Positions 38,806 through 47,425 of a DNA stretch of 64,000 bases are shown piece by piece. Made by a program: the position numbers and the translations under genes. Source of the DNA: Alistipes sp. GTDB lineage: Bacteria; Bacillota; Clostridia; Oscillospirales; Ruminococcaceae. Location: contig JAMPAJ010000001.1 in assembly GCA_023667265.1 (NCBI GenBank), forward strand, positions 817,864 through 881,863, written 5' to 3'. Each line of letters begins with the position of its first letter. The first letter of the stretch is position 1. The notes beneath the pieces are model-generated. The model was not told the origin of the DNA. It saw only the letters and a list, made by a program, of their open reading frames with translations, and did no database searches.

Positions 38806-38954
38806 ACTGGGCTTCAAAAAGGGACGGGTGTCTCCTTTGCAGAGTCCACGGCGTGCCGCCGATGACTTCAGGCGCTCTGCAAGGGGTGAAGGTTAAAACA
38901 GTCCGGTGGACTGTTTTTGGAGAGGGGACGCTCTGCAAGAGAGAGCGTCCCCTT
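38806..38954 (+). repeat. Intergenic hairpin repeat: beta with h2-h4 shortened
   Basis: h1, a shortened middle (GCAGAGTCCACGGCGTGCCG), then intact h5 (AAAACAGTCC/GGACTGTTTT) and h6 (GGGGACGCTCT/AGAGCGTCCCC). It lies inside the predicted leader of the citrate synthase mRNA, in reverse sense. Confidence 0.75.
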
Positions 38955-39008
38955 ATAAATTTATGCCCTTTTGACATACCCGATCGTATGTTTATTTAAA
39001 CTATATTT

Positions 39009-39037
39009 ATTATAACACATTATACAAAATAAGTCAA
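39009..39037 (-). promoter_or_regulatory. Promoter of citrate synthase
   Basis: On the minus strand TTGACT, 17-base spacer, TATAAT. Confidence 0.75.
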
Positions 39038-39227
39038 GCACGGTGAAATTGTTTATGCTGTCATTTTCGACACCTACAGAGTTGTAAAACAGACGGAGCT
39101 GCATTACATAATTTAATTATTTTTATAACAATTAGTATAATAATCCTCTGATTTTGCAAGGCGTACCATAGACGTTCAAAACAAAATATATACATGACGT
39201 ATTTTTTATGGTTTACATCTGGAAATT

Positions 39228-39329
39228 GGGGTGTTGGAAAAATCATTCTGGTGGTATAATTAAATCATGGAAGGGGAACGGAATAAAGCCAAAAACCAAA
39301 AGCTTATTCCGGAGGACTTCAAAAAATAA
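39228..39329 (+). promoter_or_regulatory. Promoter of the second CAP-dockerin gene with a start codon at +1
   Basis: TATAAT at 39255-39260, then 6 bases, then ATG at 39267 opening a 20-codon frame that ends at 39329. GGGT lies 26 bases before the -10 box, exactly as at 28635. AATCATGGAA follows the -10 in both. A 110-base leader separates this frame from the CAP gene. Confidence 0.5.
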
Positions 39330-39441
39330 AAAAGGCTAAATATACAAACTGTAATAATTACGATGAAAATTATAAAAAATTACAGCAAATATATTCAACC
39401 GAATAAATCTACAGAATGGAAATTATTTCGGAGGTAATATT

Positions 39442-40221
39442 ATGACAACTGCTAAAAGATTTTTCTCAAGAATGGTAAGCTTCATCACTTCAATGGCAAT
39501 GGCGGCTATGGGCGCTGCATATATCCCGGCACAGGCTGCGGAAGCTCCTACAGACGATCAGGTCGCACAGTACATCAACGAGATCGGCGTTCTGGTAAAC
39601 CAGGCAAGAAAAGAAGCCGGCTTAAAGCCCGTTTACATTCTCCCTTATCTGAACGAGGTTGCAGAAGTGAGAGCGGAAGAGGTTTCAATTTACTTCGCGC
39701 ATACAAGAGGCGGAAGAGACGGCTTCGAGACAGCTATTGATACGGACGTTGTTTCCTACGGCCTCGCAGCAGAGAACCTTGCAGGCGGCAAAAGCACTCC
39801 CGAGGAAACTTTTGAGCAGTGGAAAAATTCCTCCGGTCACTGGGGCAACATCATGAACCCCAACATTACACACATGGGCGTTGGCTTCTGCTTCGACAAC
39901 GACGCAGAGTATAAATACTACTGGCAGCAGACATTCGTTTCCACTTCTCAGAAATTCGAGGATCAGTACCTTCCTACAGAGGAAGAGATCGTGCCTGAAA
40001 CAGAGGGCGACCTGAACGGCGACGGCGTGGTCGACACATACGATTACCTCTATCTGACAGACTATATCCGCAAGAGCAATTCTGATTATCCCGTATACTT
40101 CAACGCTCAGCAGAAGGAAGCGGCAGACTGCTTCGTAGACGGACTCATCACATCCGCCGATGCAAAGGTAATGCAGAGATATATCCTCGGCGAATACAAG
40201 ACTCTGAAATTCTACTTCTGA
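39442..40221 (+). CDS. Secreted CAP-domain protein with C-terminal dockerin
   Basis: 259 residues: signal peptide (to PAQAAEA), CAP/SCP-like domain (about 40-170) and type I dockerin (about 190-255) with loops GDLNGDGVVDTYDY and ADCFVDGLITSADAKV. The CAP tetrad is present: His in FAHTRGG, Glu in AENLAGG, and His in GHWGNIM. Dockerin means cellulosome attachment through a cohesin. The role of bacterial CAP domains is uncertain (ligand binding, possibly proteolysis). It is a paralogue of the gene at 28737 and shares its promoter layout. GGAGG 8 bases upstream of the ATG. Confidence 0.9.
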   Translation: MTTAKRFFSRMVSFITSMAMAAMGAAYIPAQAAEAPTDDQVAQYINEIGVLVNQARKEAGLKPVYILPYLNEVAEVRAEEVSIYFAHTRGGRDGFETAIDTDVVSYGLAAENLAGGKSTPEETFEQWKNSSGHWGNIMNPNITHMGVGFCFDNDAEYKYYWQQTFVSTSQKFEDQYLPTEEEIVPETEGDLNGDGVVDTYDYLYLTDYIRKSNSDYPVYFNAQQKEAADCFVDGLITSADAKVMQRYILGEYKTLKFYF

Positions 40222-40236
40222 TAATTTCCATATATG

Positions 40237-40273
40237 AAAAAAGGGCAGGGAGAATGTTTCTCCTGCCTTTTTT
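40237..40273 (+). terminator. Terminator of the second CAP-dockerin gene
   Basis: AAAAAAGGGCAGGGAGAA pairs imperfectly with TTTCTCCTGCCTTTTTT. Confidence 0.8.
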
Positions 40274-40317
40274 GTGGATTTGCTTTAGCTACACGACATA
40301 ATATCGCCCGCGAGGAC

Positions 40318-40797
40318 TCACCGCATAATAATATTTTCAAATCTGCCTCTTATCGCCTGGACAAGACTTTTAGGAGACAGCCGTATCTGCGTGCCGATGC
40401 GTCCTCCGCTTATGTAAAAAAGCGGCATTTCTTCCGCCGAAGCGTGTATCACCGTGACAAACTGCTTCTTCATGCCGATAGGCGTACAGCCGCCCCGGAC
40501 ATACCCCGTAACCTTTGTTATCTCCTTGACCGGGATAAGCTCCACGGATTTCTCGTCAACGCTTTTCGCCGCCTTTTTCAGGTCAAGCTCCTCAGCTACC
40601 GGAACTTCAAAGCAGTAGTATGCTCCGCTTTTTCCCCGGGCAACAAGAGTCTTGAAGGTCTCCTCCAGCGGCTGCCCCAGCTTCTCAGCCACGTGTATTC
40701 CGTCCACAAATTCGTCGCACTGGTACGTCTGGACTGTATACTCGATCTTGCATTTGTCCAGAAAACGCATGGCGTTTGTTTTAAGCTCCTTGCCCAT
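40318..40797 (-). CDS. ybaK: Cys-tRNA(Pro)/aminoacyl-tRNA deacylase YbaK
   Basis: 159 residues. KTNAMRFLDKCKIEYTVQTY, HVAEKLGQPLEETFKTLVARG, the catalytic Lys region VDEKSVELIP, GYVRGGCTPIGMKKQF and the final SGGRIGTQIRLSP match YbaK/EbsC. It hydrolyses mischarged Cys-tRNA(Pro) in the cytosol. ATG 40797 follows AGAGGGTGAG; a GTG 18 bases earlier would absorb that site. Single gene converging on the CAP-dockerin gene. Confidence 0.93.
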   Translation of the reverse strand: MGKELKTNAMRFLDKCKIEYTVQTYQCDEFVDGIHVAEKLGQPLEETFKTLVARGKSGAYYCFEVPVAEELDLKKAAKSVDEKSVELIPVKEITKVTGYVRGGCTPIGMKKQFVTVIHASAEEMPLFYISGGRIGTQIRLSPKSLVQAIRGRFENIIMR

Positions 40798-40828
40798 TTT
40801 TCTCACCCTCTGCACAATTAATTTTCTA

Positions 40829-41075
40829 TGCTCGCGGCATATCTATGTCTGCAAAATAAATCAGCGACCGTAGGCTCTCCGCAGGGGACGCTCTCTCTTG
40901 CAGAGCGTCCCCTCTTAAAAAACAGTCCACCGGACTGTTTTTTAATTCACCCCTTGCAGAGCGCCTGAAGGCATCATCGACGTTCCGTCGATATGGGACT
41001 CTGTCCCATGCCCTGCCAAAGGCGCTGCCTCTGGACTCTGCAAAAGGGTCATTGACCCTTTTGAAACCCGGTTTC
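40829..41075 (-). repeat. Intergenic hairpin repeat: beta - truncated alpha, minus orientation
   Basis: Beta (40883-41075) complete with h1 AAAAGGGTC/GACCCTTTT, h3 ATGGGAC/GTCCCAT, h4 ATCGACG/CGTCGAT, h5 and h6. Alpha (40829-40882) lacks its middle. It begins at the very end of queH. Confidence 0.8.
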
Positions 41076-41078
41076 GCG

Positions 41079-41723
41079 TTATGATTGGCTGTAATCGGGA
41101 TTTTTTCGCGCGCGGAGGCTCTCCGCCCTGCTATAGATACATCCACAGTAATCCTGCCTGTACAAGCCGTATTTTCTTGAGAGCTCTATCGAATGCTTAT
41201 AGCCGTCATGCTTCTTGAAGTCCGAAAAAAGGTACGCCGTGCCGTATTCCTCGCCAAGCCTGCCGCCGCAGCTGTTGATAAAATCGCAATCTTTATGGGG
41301 ACTTATTGTCAGCGTGGTGGTGAAAAAGTCGGAATCCAGCTTTTTTGCAAGCTCAGCCGTTTTCCGCAGCCGGAAGCCTATGCACCGCCTGCACCGCTCG
41401 CCGCGCTCCGGAAGCGTCTCTAGACCCCTTGCAAGCTCGTAAAACGGCGCTGGATCGTAGTCCTCGTCAATAATATCCACGTTAAGCCCAAGCTCTGAAA
41501 TGAGCCGTTTCAGCTCGGACTTGCGGTACTCGTATTCCTCTTCAGGCGCGATGTTCGGGTTGCAGAAATATACGGTTATCCTGAAATAGTTGTATAAAAA
41601 CAGCAGCGTGTGACTGCTGCACGGCGCACAGCAGGCATGAAGCAGCAGATTCGGCTTTTCGCCGCTTTTTTTCAGCTCCGCAAGCTTTTCGTCAAGCAGT
41701 CTGCCGTAGTTGATCCTCTGCAT
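41079..41723 (-). CDS. queH: Epoxyqueuosine reductase QueH
   Basis: 214 residues. HACCAPCSSHTL near residue 29, PNIAPEEEYEYRK, CRRCIGFRLRKTAELA, TTTLTISPHKD and YRQDYCGCIYS supply the paired cysteines that hold the Fe-S cluster and metal in QueH. It performs the last step of queuosine tRNA modification. The ATG directly abuts the stop of ricT. The last residues (RKNPDYSQS) lie against the repeat at 41075, so the native C-terminus may have been altered slightly. Confidence 0.93.
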   Translation of the reverse strand: MQRINYGRLLDEKLAELKKSGEKPNLLLHACCAPCSSHTLLFLYNYFRITVYFCNPNIAPEEEYEYRKSELKRLISELGLNVDIIDEDYDPAPFYELARGLETLPERGERCRRCIGFRLRKTAELAKKLDSDFFTTTLTISPHKDCDFINSCGGRLGEEYGTAYLFSDFKKHDGYKHSIELSRKYGLYRQDYCGCIYSRAESLRARKNPDYSQS

Positions 41724-42590
41724 TTATTTGCCCTCGAGATTTTTCAGAGCGCGAAGCTCGTCCTTGTTAAGCTTGATCTCCGCGTCCTTAAGCAGCTTGA
41801 CCTCGCTTCTGTCGAATGTGACCGGGACTTCCGATTTTTCCGTCTTTATACGCAGCTTTCCGGTGATAAGATTTGCGTCGACGACCTTGCCCTTGTCGCC
41901 CTCGGGAGTTACGACAATCGCGCCCACCTTCGGCGTTATTTTCAGCAGCGATTCGTAGGCAGGCTGCTCGTTTTTCAGACAGCACATAAGCCTGCCGCAG
42001 GTGCCGGAAATTTTCGTGGGATTCAGGGAAAGCCCCTGTTCCTTAGCCATTTTTATTGATACCGGGTTGAAATCGCCCATATGAGCCTTGCAGCAGAATT
42101 CCCGTCCGCAGATGCCAAGTCCGCCGAGAATTTTCGCTTCGTCGCGGACGCCGATCTGGCGCAGCTCGATACGCGTGCGGAAAACGGCTGCCAGGTCTTT
42201 TACAAGCTCCCGGAAATCTATCCTGTTTTCCGCCGTGAAATAAAACAGCAGCTTGTTGTTGTCGAAGGTGCATTCCACGTCCACAAGGTTCATTTTCAGC
42301 TTGCGGAAAGCGATTTTTTCCTCGCATATCTTGAAAGCCTCCTGCTCGCGCAGCTTATTTTTCTCCACTATTTTCATATCGGCAGCGTCGGCTTTTCTTA
42401 TGATACTTTTCAGCGGAGAGGATATCGCGCTGTCGTCGATATTGCGGTTGGGGATAGCGACCTCTCCGCACTCAACGCCCCGGACGGTTTCCACGATGGC
42501 GTGTTCTTCGGCGTTGAATTTTACATTTCCCGGTGAGAAGTAGTATATCTTGCCCACCTTTTTGAATCTTATACCAACAATTTCTTTCAT
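41724..42590 (-). CDS. ricT: PSP1-domain protein RicT (YaaT)
   Basis: 288 residues. The PSP1 C-terminal domain is clear (AEDADMKIVEKNKLREQEA-type helix, VDVECTFDNNKLLFYFTAENRIDFRELVKDL, then GGLGICGREFCC and GTCGRLMCCL with the paired cysteines). RicT with RicA/RicF carries Fe-S clusters and guides RNase Y in Bacillus. GGAGA precedes ATG 42590; the longer frame overlaps holB and lacks support. Order holB-ricT is conserved in Firmicutes. Confidence 0.92.
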   Translation of the reverse strand: MKEIVGIRFKKVGKIYYFSPGNVKFNAEEHAIVETVRGVECGEVAIPNRNIDDSAISSPLKSIIRKADAADMKIVEKNKLREQEAFKICEEKIAFRKLKMNLVDVECTFDNNKLLFYFTAENRIDFRELVKDLAAVFRTRIELRQIGVRDEAKILGGLGICGREFCCKAHMGDFNPVSIKMAKEQGLSLNPTKISGTCGRLMCCLKNEQPAYESLLKITPKVGAIVVTPEGDKGKVVDANLITGKLRIKTEKSEVPVTFDRSEVKLLKDAEIKLNKDELRALKNLEGK

Positions 42591-42612
42591 ATTATATTCT
42601 CCAATTTTTATG

Positions 42613-43596
42613 TTACGCCACGATCTCCATAATTTCGGCGCACAGCGAAGCCATGACAAGGGGCGCGCTGACGTTGGATTCCACGGCTTTCCAGGCGTAT
42701 TCTATCCTGTCATGTACGTTTACCGCCTTATATGCCGTAAGCATGGTGGAAAGCTGCACAGCCGCCTCACGGAAGCAGCCTACGGTTTTCGCCTCTCTGT
42801 CACGGGAAAGAACCGCGGAATCCCGGATAAGCTTGTCTATCATAGACAATACCTCCCGTATGCCGCTTCTTCCGCTGCCGATAGAATAAAATGCCGCATT
42901 GAGACTATATTCGTCTCTTCTTATTATACTATCTGCGATGCGTTTTGTCAAATCCACCTGCTTCCGCAGGCTTTCATCCACGATATAATCCGTACACATT
43001 CCGATATTTCCGTGGAAGCAGCTGATGGCGTCCCGTATCTCGCCGCTTCCGAAGCCGCTTTCCTTCAGGGACATTTCAGCCTCCGCCTCTGTGCAGGCTG
43101 AAACGCTGAAGCATACGCAGCGTGAGATTATAGTGGGCAGAAACTCATGCTTCGATTCTGCCGTAAAGAGGAAATACGCGTATTCCGGCGGCTCTTCGAT
43201 GAGCTTCAGAAGCGCGTTCTGCGCCTGTGTGTTCATGTTCCGGCAGTCCCGGAAAATGTAGACCTTCCTGCCTGTGTTGTTATTCGGTTTTATGTAGGCG
43301 TCGTTGCCCACGGATTTCGCGATCCTCACGGAGTAGCCCTCAAGCTTTCCCTCGGTGGGGACATAGATCACATCGGGGTGAGAGCCAGTCTCAACGTTTC
43401 TGCACGCTGCGCACACGCCGCAGGGCTTTCCCTCGACAGGGCGTTCGCAGAGGAGCTGAGCCGTGTAGTAGTTTGCCATAAGCTTTCTGCCGCTGCCCTT
43501 TTCGCCGCAGAATATAACGGACTGCGCCATACGTCCGCAATGCCGCATATTATTGAGAGTGCCGAGCAGATATTCATTTCCATAAATTTTTTTCAT
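42613..43596 (-). CDS. holB: DNA polymerase III delta-prime subunit
   Basis: 327 residues. The AAA+ part has SVIFCGEKGSGRKLMAN (Walker A-like, with Arg-Lys in place of Lys-Thr), the zinc-binding CGVCAACRNVETGSHPD and QNALLKLIEEPPEYAYF followed by SRC. The delta-prime subunit is the stator of the clamp loader. It lies 22 bases before ricT. tmk, which often precedes holB, is absent here. Confidence 0.9.
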   Translation of the reverse strand: MKKIYGNEYLLGTLNNMRHCGRMAQSVIFCGEKGSGRKLMANYYTAQLLCERPVEGKPCGVCAACRNVETGSHPDVIYVPTEGKLEGYSVRIAKSVGNDAYIKPNNNTGRKVYIFRDCRNMNTQAQNALLKLIEEPPEYAYFLFTAESKHEFLPTIISRCVCFSVSACTEAEAEMSLKESGFGSGEIRDAISCFHGNIGMCTDYIVDESLRKQVDLTKRIADSIIRRDEYSLNAAFYSIGSGRSGIREVLSMIDKLIRDSAVLSRDREAKTVGCFREAAVQLSTMLTAYKAVNVHDRIEYAWKAVESNVSAPLVMASLCAEIMEIVA

Positions 43597-43611
43597 TTTC
43601 CCACCCCTATA

Positions 43612-44925
43612 CTATTTTACCACAATTACAGAAGAAATGCCATAGGTTTTAAAAATATTTATACAGCTCTTGTCGATTATTTCTCCGCTTGCCGCTATCG
43701 GAACGGCAGGAGGGCAGGGGACCTTTACAGCTCCGCAGACTCTGCCCTCCGCCTTTTCCACAGGTATTTCCTCGGATGGCGAGAAAACAGCCTTCCGTAT
43801 GGACATTGCTCTTTCCGGCAGCGAAAATTTCGCAAATTTTTGCGTTCGCGGCTTATTTTCGGCGCAGTTCAGCGCATTTTCCAGCGCGTCGCCGAGTCGC
43901 TTGTAATCCGACGCGGTATTCACCGGAGACATGAGCAGGACGACCGTGCCGCAGTCGGAATATTCACATTCCACGCCGTTTTTCCGCAGAAGCTCTGCAA
44001 GCTCGCTGCCGTCATAGCCGCTCTCCGCCGCCTGGACGGTGATATGAAAGGGTTCGCCCTCGGCAAAGACCAGTCTGCCGCCGAAGCGGTCACGGAATTT
44101 TTTAAGCTGCTCCAGACCTGAGCTGATATCCCCGGAAATTTTTTCGGCAAGATATTTGCTGCACAGATCGAGAGAGCACATTATCAGGTATGACGGGCTT
44201 GTGGAGGCGAAAAGGCTCATACACTGCCGGAGGACAGCGGCATATTCCTCTCGTGAGGTATGAAGAAGCGCCGCCCCGGTAAGCGCCGGGAGCATTTTAT
44301 GCGCCGAATCGCAGCAGATGTCCGCGCCAAGGCTTATGGGATGCAGGCTTTCCGGGAAAAAACGCAGATGTGCGCCGTGAGCGTTGTCCACCAGCAGGGG
44401 CGCGTCATATTTTCTGCAAAGCTCTGCCAGAGCCGGAATATCTGCAAGCCTTCCGGTATAGTCCGGGGATGTGACGTAAAGGCAGGGCTTATTGACGGAT
44501 CGCAGTACCTTTTCAGCTTCGGCAATATCAATTTTTCCCGAAAGTATGCCGTTTGAGAAGTCCGGCATTATCCAGCGGACGTCAAGATCGAGGAGCGCCG
44601 CGGCATTGAGAAAAGCACGGTGGACATTCCGCACAGCCGCCACAGTCCGCCCCTGGAATTTCATAGCTGCAAGCATAGCCTGGATGCAGAGGGTAGAGCC
44701 GCCTGCCGAAAAGAAGCTTGCCGCAGCGCCGTACAGGGCGGAGGTGTTTTTTTCGGCTTGCAGGATGATGCCGTCGGCTTCAAAAAGGCTGTCCGCGCCC
44801 TTTATTTCGGTTATATCCAGCTCATAGGGAAGCGTATCGCCAATGCCCTTATGCCCCGGCATATGGCATCGGAGCATACCTGAGCCGCTGTATTTTTTCA
44901 GGAAATCGTAGATAGGAGTTTCCAT
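43612..44925 (-). CDS. Orn/Lys/Arg decarboxylase family protein (YaaO-like)
   Basis: 437 residues, the short form of PLP fold-type I decarboxylases. MPGHKGIGD near residue 25, TEIKGADSLFEADGII, the nucleotide-type GGSTLCIQA, DNAHGAHLRF and the PLP lysine in CDSAHKMLPALTGAA are visible. The C-terminal domain is reduced compared with the biosynthetic arginine decarboxylase. It probably makes a polyamine precursor; the substrate is not certain. ATG 44925 has GTGAGGG upstream. In Bacillus yaaO also lies just before tmk-holB-yaaT, so the neighbourhood is conserved. Confidence 0.88.
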   Translation of the reverse strand: METPIYDFLKKYSGSGMLRCHMPGHKGIGDTLPYELDITEIKGADSLFEADGIILQAEKNTSALYGAAASFFSAGGSTLCIQAMLAAMKFQGRTVAAVRNVHRAFLNAAALLDLDVRWIMPDFSNGILSGKIDIAEAEKVLRSVNKPCLYVTSPDYTGRLADIPALAELCRKYDAPLLVDNAHGAHLRFFPESLHPISLGADICCDSAHKMLPALTGAALLHTSREEYAAVLRQCMSLFASTSPSYLIMCSLDLCSKYLAEKISGDISSGLEQLKKFRDRFGGRLVFAEGEPFHITVQAAESGYDGSELAELLRKNGVECEYSDCGTVVLLMSPVNTASDYKRLGDALENALNCAENKPRTQKFAKFSLPERAMSIRKAVFSPSEEIPVEKAEGRVCGAVKVPCPPAVPIAASGEIIDKSCINIFKTYGISSVIVVK

Positions 44926-44936
44926 TTTAACTGCCC

Positions 44937-45239
44937 TCACTTTCTGAATTTGTAGATATACTGCATGATCCGCAGTATCCGCTTTCTTCCTCTCGCCATT
45001 GCGGCGGAGACAGCCTGGGGAGAGATACCCAGCATATCGGCGATCTCCGTGGTGTTTTTTTCTTTAAAGTAGTACAGCATGATTATTTCGCGCTGTCGCT
45101 CGGTAAGTTCATTTTTTATTACATTGAGCAGAACGCTTTTTCTGCCCACGCTCTCTTCGGAGCTTTCATAAAGGATACGCCTGATATTTGAGTCGATCTC
45201 ACCTGTAAACGTATCGGAATAGCTTTCACGTCTTGGCAT
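44937..45239 (-). CDS. Small sigma-70 region 4-like DNA-binding protein
   Basis: 100 residues. The C-terminal half (LTERQREIIMLYYFKEKNTTEIADMLG and ISPQAVSAAMARGRKRI) is a helix-turn-helix of sigma region 4. There is no region 2, so it cannot replace a sigma factor alone; it may be a YlxM-like or anti-sigma-associated regulator. GGAGG precedes ATG 45239. It heads the operon decarboxylase-holB-ricT-queH and its stop overlaps a GTG of the next frame. Confidence 0.75.
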   Translation of the reverse strand: MPRRESYSDTFTGEIDSNIRRILYESSEESVGRKSVLLNVIKNELTERQREIIMLYYFKEKNTTEIADMLGISPQAVSAAMARGRKRILRIMQYIYKFRK

Positions 45240-45276
45240 TGTATCCTCCTTGTGGTTGTTTCAGAATTTTCTACTG

Positions 45277-45478
45277 TGAGAGCCTTCCTGGGCAATTCAT
45301 GCAGCCGTTCGTACCTCGCTAATATTTTGTACTGACGCAGATATGCCACGAGCGATGGGACTTTCGCCCTGAATGCTGATAATCTAATAATTGGGGCTCG
45401 CGGAGAAAATCTCGTCTGACGATTTATTAGCGACCGTAGGGCGCGGTTACTTGACTCGCCCGCGGTGGCTCCACGCGC
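45277..45478. repeat. Intergenic hairpin repeat: two eroded alpha modules, head to head
   Basis: Plus-sense alpha at 45277-45356 and minus-sense alpha at 45394-45478. Both have lost perfect pairing at several points. They lie within the predicted leader of the minus-strand holB operon. Confidence 0.65.
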
Positions 45479-45494
45479 TAACGGCTCCTATTAC

Positions 45495-45523
45495 ATTGTA
45501 GAACAAAAGTGAACAAATGTCAA
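45495..45523 (-). promoter_or_regulatory. Promoter of the sigma-like/holB/ricT/queH operon
   Basis: On the minus strand TTGACA, 17-base spacer, TACAAT. The leader to the start at 45239 is about 250 bases and holds the alpha pair. Confidence 0.65.
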
Positions 45524-45584
45524 TAGGCGGAGATATATTTTTTTATTTTAATTAAATAGAAAGATAATCACCGCCGGCAGCTTC

Positions 45585-45667
45585 GCGGTGGGGCAGTCCC
45601 CACGGGCGATTCACGTGACCGTTCGTCCCTCACTGATTTATTATCAGGCAAAATTTTCTCCGCGGCT
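45585..45667 (+). repeat. Intergenic hairpin repeat: alpha
   Basis: Alpha with head hairpin GTGGGG-CAGT-CCCCAC; its tail merges into the -35 region of the nadB promoter. A short fragment resembling the alpha head also lies at 45760-45779 inside the nadB leader. Confidence 0.65.
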
Positions 45668-45668
45668 G

Positions 45669-45697
45669 TTGCAATTTTGCAGTTGATATGTTATAAT
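45669..45697 (+). promoter_or_regulatory. Promoter of nadB
   Basis: TTGCAA, 17-base spacer, TATAAT. The leader contains an imperfect dyad TAGAAGTCGT / ACGGCTTCTA (about 45718-45790) just before the ribosome site, a possible attenuation or operator element. Confidence 0.6.
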
Positions 45698-45806
45698 AGA
45701 AATATATATTAGCTTTTGTAGAAGTCGTTAGCCTTTAGCCTGCGATCAATAATTTTTGTCCCCGGAGGCTCTCCGCCTGACGGCTTCTACACTAAGGAGA
45801 AGAATT

Positions 45807-47321
45807 ATGGCTACTAATTATGATGTTATAATCGTAGGCTGCGGCGCGGCAGGTCTTTATGCTGCACTCAACCTACCCGAGGATCTGAAAATACTCATTC
45901 TCTGCAAACGGGAGCTTTCCCTCTGCAACTCTATGCTCGCCCAGGGCGGTATCGCAGGAGTCTATAACTCGCCCTCCGACAATATCCAGTATCACCAGAA
46001 CGACACCCTTGTTGCCGGAAGCTTCAAAAATAACGTTGACGCTGTTCATACCCTGGTAAGCGAGGCGGCAAAGGATCTTGAGCATATAATCAGGCTCGGC
46101 GTGGACTTCGACAAAAATCCCGACGGTTCGTATCACCGGACGCTGGAGGGCGGTCACAGCCACCACAGGATCTTCCACAAAGCCGACTCCACGGGCAAGG
46201 AGATAACCACCACACTGCTGGAAAACGTCCGCCGTCTTGAAAATGTCACTATCATGGAGAATACCTTCGTGTGCGACGCTAAGCAGACGGCTACAGGATA
46301 TTCCGTGTTCTTAAAGGGAGGAGAGCCCTTCGCCAACAGTGCGTCAGACGGAGTTCCTTCCGTGAACCGGGAATCGTCTCTGACAGGCTATACAACGGCG
46401 AATTGTCATTTTCTTATCCTCGCAACAGGCGGAATCGGCAGGGTTTATCAGTACACCACAAACTCCGCTATCGCAACAGGCGACGGCATCACCTTTGCGT
46501 ATGAAATGGGCGCGAAAATTAAAAATCTCAGCTATGTCCAGTTCCACCCGACGGCGTTCAATAACCGCGCAACACGGGAATGCTTCCTTATCTCCGAGGC
46601 TGTCCGCGGAGAGGGCGCATACCTGCTCAACTGCCATAAGGAGCGGTTTATGCACAACTATGACAAACGTCTCGAGCTTGCGCCCCGTGACGTTGTCTCA
46701 CACGCTATAATCCTTGAATCCAGGAAGCAGAACTCCACGGATTTCTACCTGGATATAAGCTACAAGGACAGCGAATTTCTGAAAAACCGTTTCCCGATGA
46801 TCTATAAGAATCTCCTGGAACAGGGCTATGACCTTACGAAAGAGCCTGTGCCGATTTTCCCCTGCCAGCATTATCTCATGGGCGGAATCGACGTTGACGG
46901 CAGCTCCAGGACGACTCTGCCTAACCTTTACGCCTGCGGAGAATGCTCTCATACCGGCGTCCACGGCAGCAACCGTCTTGCAAGCAACTCGCTCCTGGAG
47001 GCGCTTGTTTTCTCCCGCCTTGCCGCGGAGGATATTATTTCTAAGCTCGGTTCTGTTTCTGAGGCTTACGAGGAGGCGGAGTTCGACGCTCATATCGGCT
47101 CTGAGCACATTCCTGCCGGAATCAGGACGGAGACGAGAAAGATCATGCAGAACAGCTATTTTGTAATCCCTGACAAGGACGCTGCGGCGGAGGGTCTGAA
47201 GCGCGTGGAGGAGATCAGGAACGACCTGCTCAGCGGAAAGTACGTTGTCGACGCGGATTATGTACTGGCTAAGTCTATCGTTACGGTAGCGTATATTATT
47301 TTGAAAGAGGTTATACAGTAG
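45807..47321 (+). CDS. nadB: L-aspartate oxidase
   Basis: 504 residues. FAD site DVIIVGCGAAGLYAAL near the N-terminus, NSMLAQGGIAGV, the substrate region EGGHSHHRIFHKAD, FHPTAFNN and GVHGSNRLASNSLLEALVFS are characteristic. It oxidises aspartate to iminoaspartate for NAD synthesis. AAGGAG before ATG 45807 sets the start. The C-terminal domain is a little shorter than in enteric NadB. nadC follows, separated by an alpha repeat that begins at the stop codon. nadA is not in the window. Confidence 0.95.
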   Translation: MATNYDVIIVGCGAAGLYAALNLPEDLKILILCKRELSLCNSMLAQGGIAGVYNSPSDNIQYHQNDTLVAGSFKNNVDAVHTLVSEAAKDLEHIIRLGVDFDKNPDGSYHRTLEGGHSHHRIFHKADSTGKEITTTLLENVRRLENVTIMENTFVCDAKQTATGYSVFLKGGEPFANSASDGVPSVNRESSLTGYTTANCHFLILATGGIGRVYQYTTNSAIATGDGITFAYEMGAKIKNLSYVQFHPTAFNNRATRECFLISEAVRGEGAYLLNCHKERFMHNYDKRLELAPRDVVSHAIILESRKQNSTDFYLDISYKDSEFLKNRFPMIYKNLLEQGYDLTKEPVPIFPCQHYLMGGIDVDGSSRTTLPNLYACGECSHTGVHGSNRLASNSLLEALVFSRLAAEDIISKLGSVSEAYEEAEFDAHIGSEHIPAGIRTETRKIMQNSYFVIPDKDAAAEGLKRVEEIRNDLLSGKYVVDADYVLAKSIVTVAYIILKEVIQ

Positions 47322-47400
47322 CCGGGAGCCCCGGCTGGCGATTCACGCAGCCGCGAGTACCTCGCTGATTTATTTTGCGGACGTAAATATTCCGCGAGCT
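47321..47400 (+). repeat. Intergenic hairpin repeat: alpha between nadB and nadC
   Basis: Alpha with head hairpin GCCGGG-AGC-CCCGGC. Its first base is the last base of the nadB stop codon, and it ends 26 bases before nadC. It would be transcribed within the nad operon. Confidence 0.75.
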
Positions 47401-47425
47401 AAAATTTTAGTTATAGGAGTAAAAA

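Noticed and set aside
42081..44121. Long plus-strand frames opposite ricT, holB and the decarboxylase
   Set aside because: Each lies fully antisense to a well-recognised gene.
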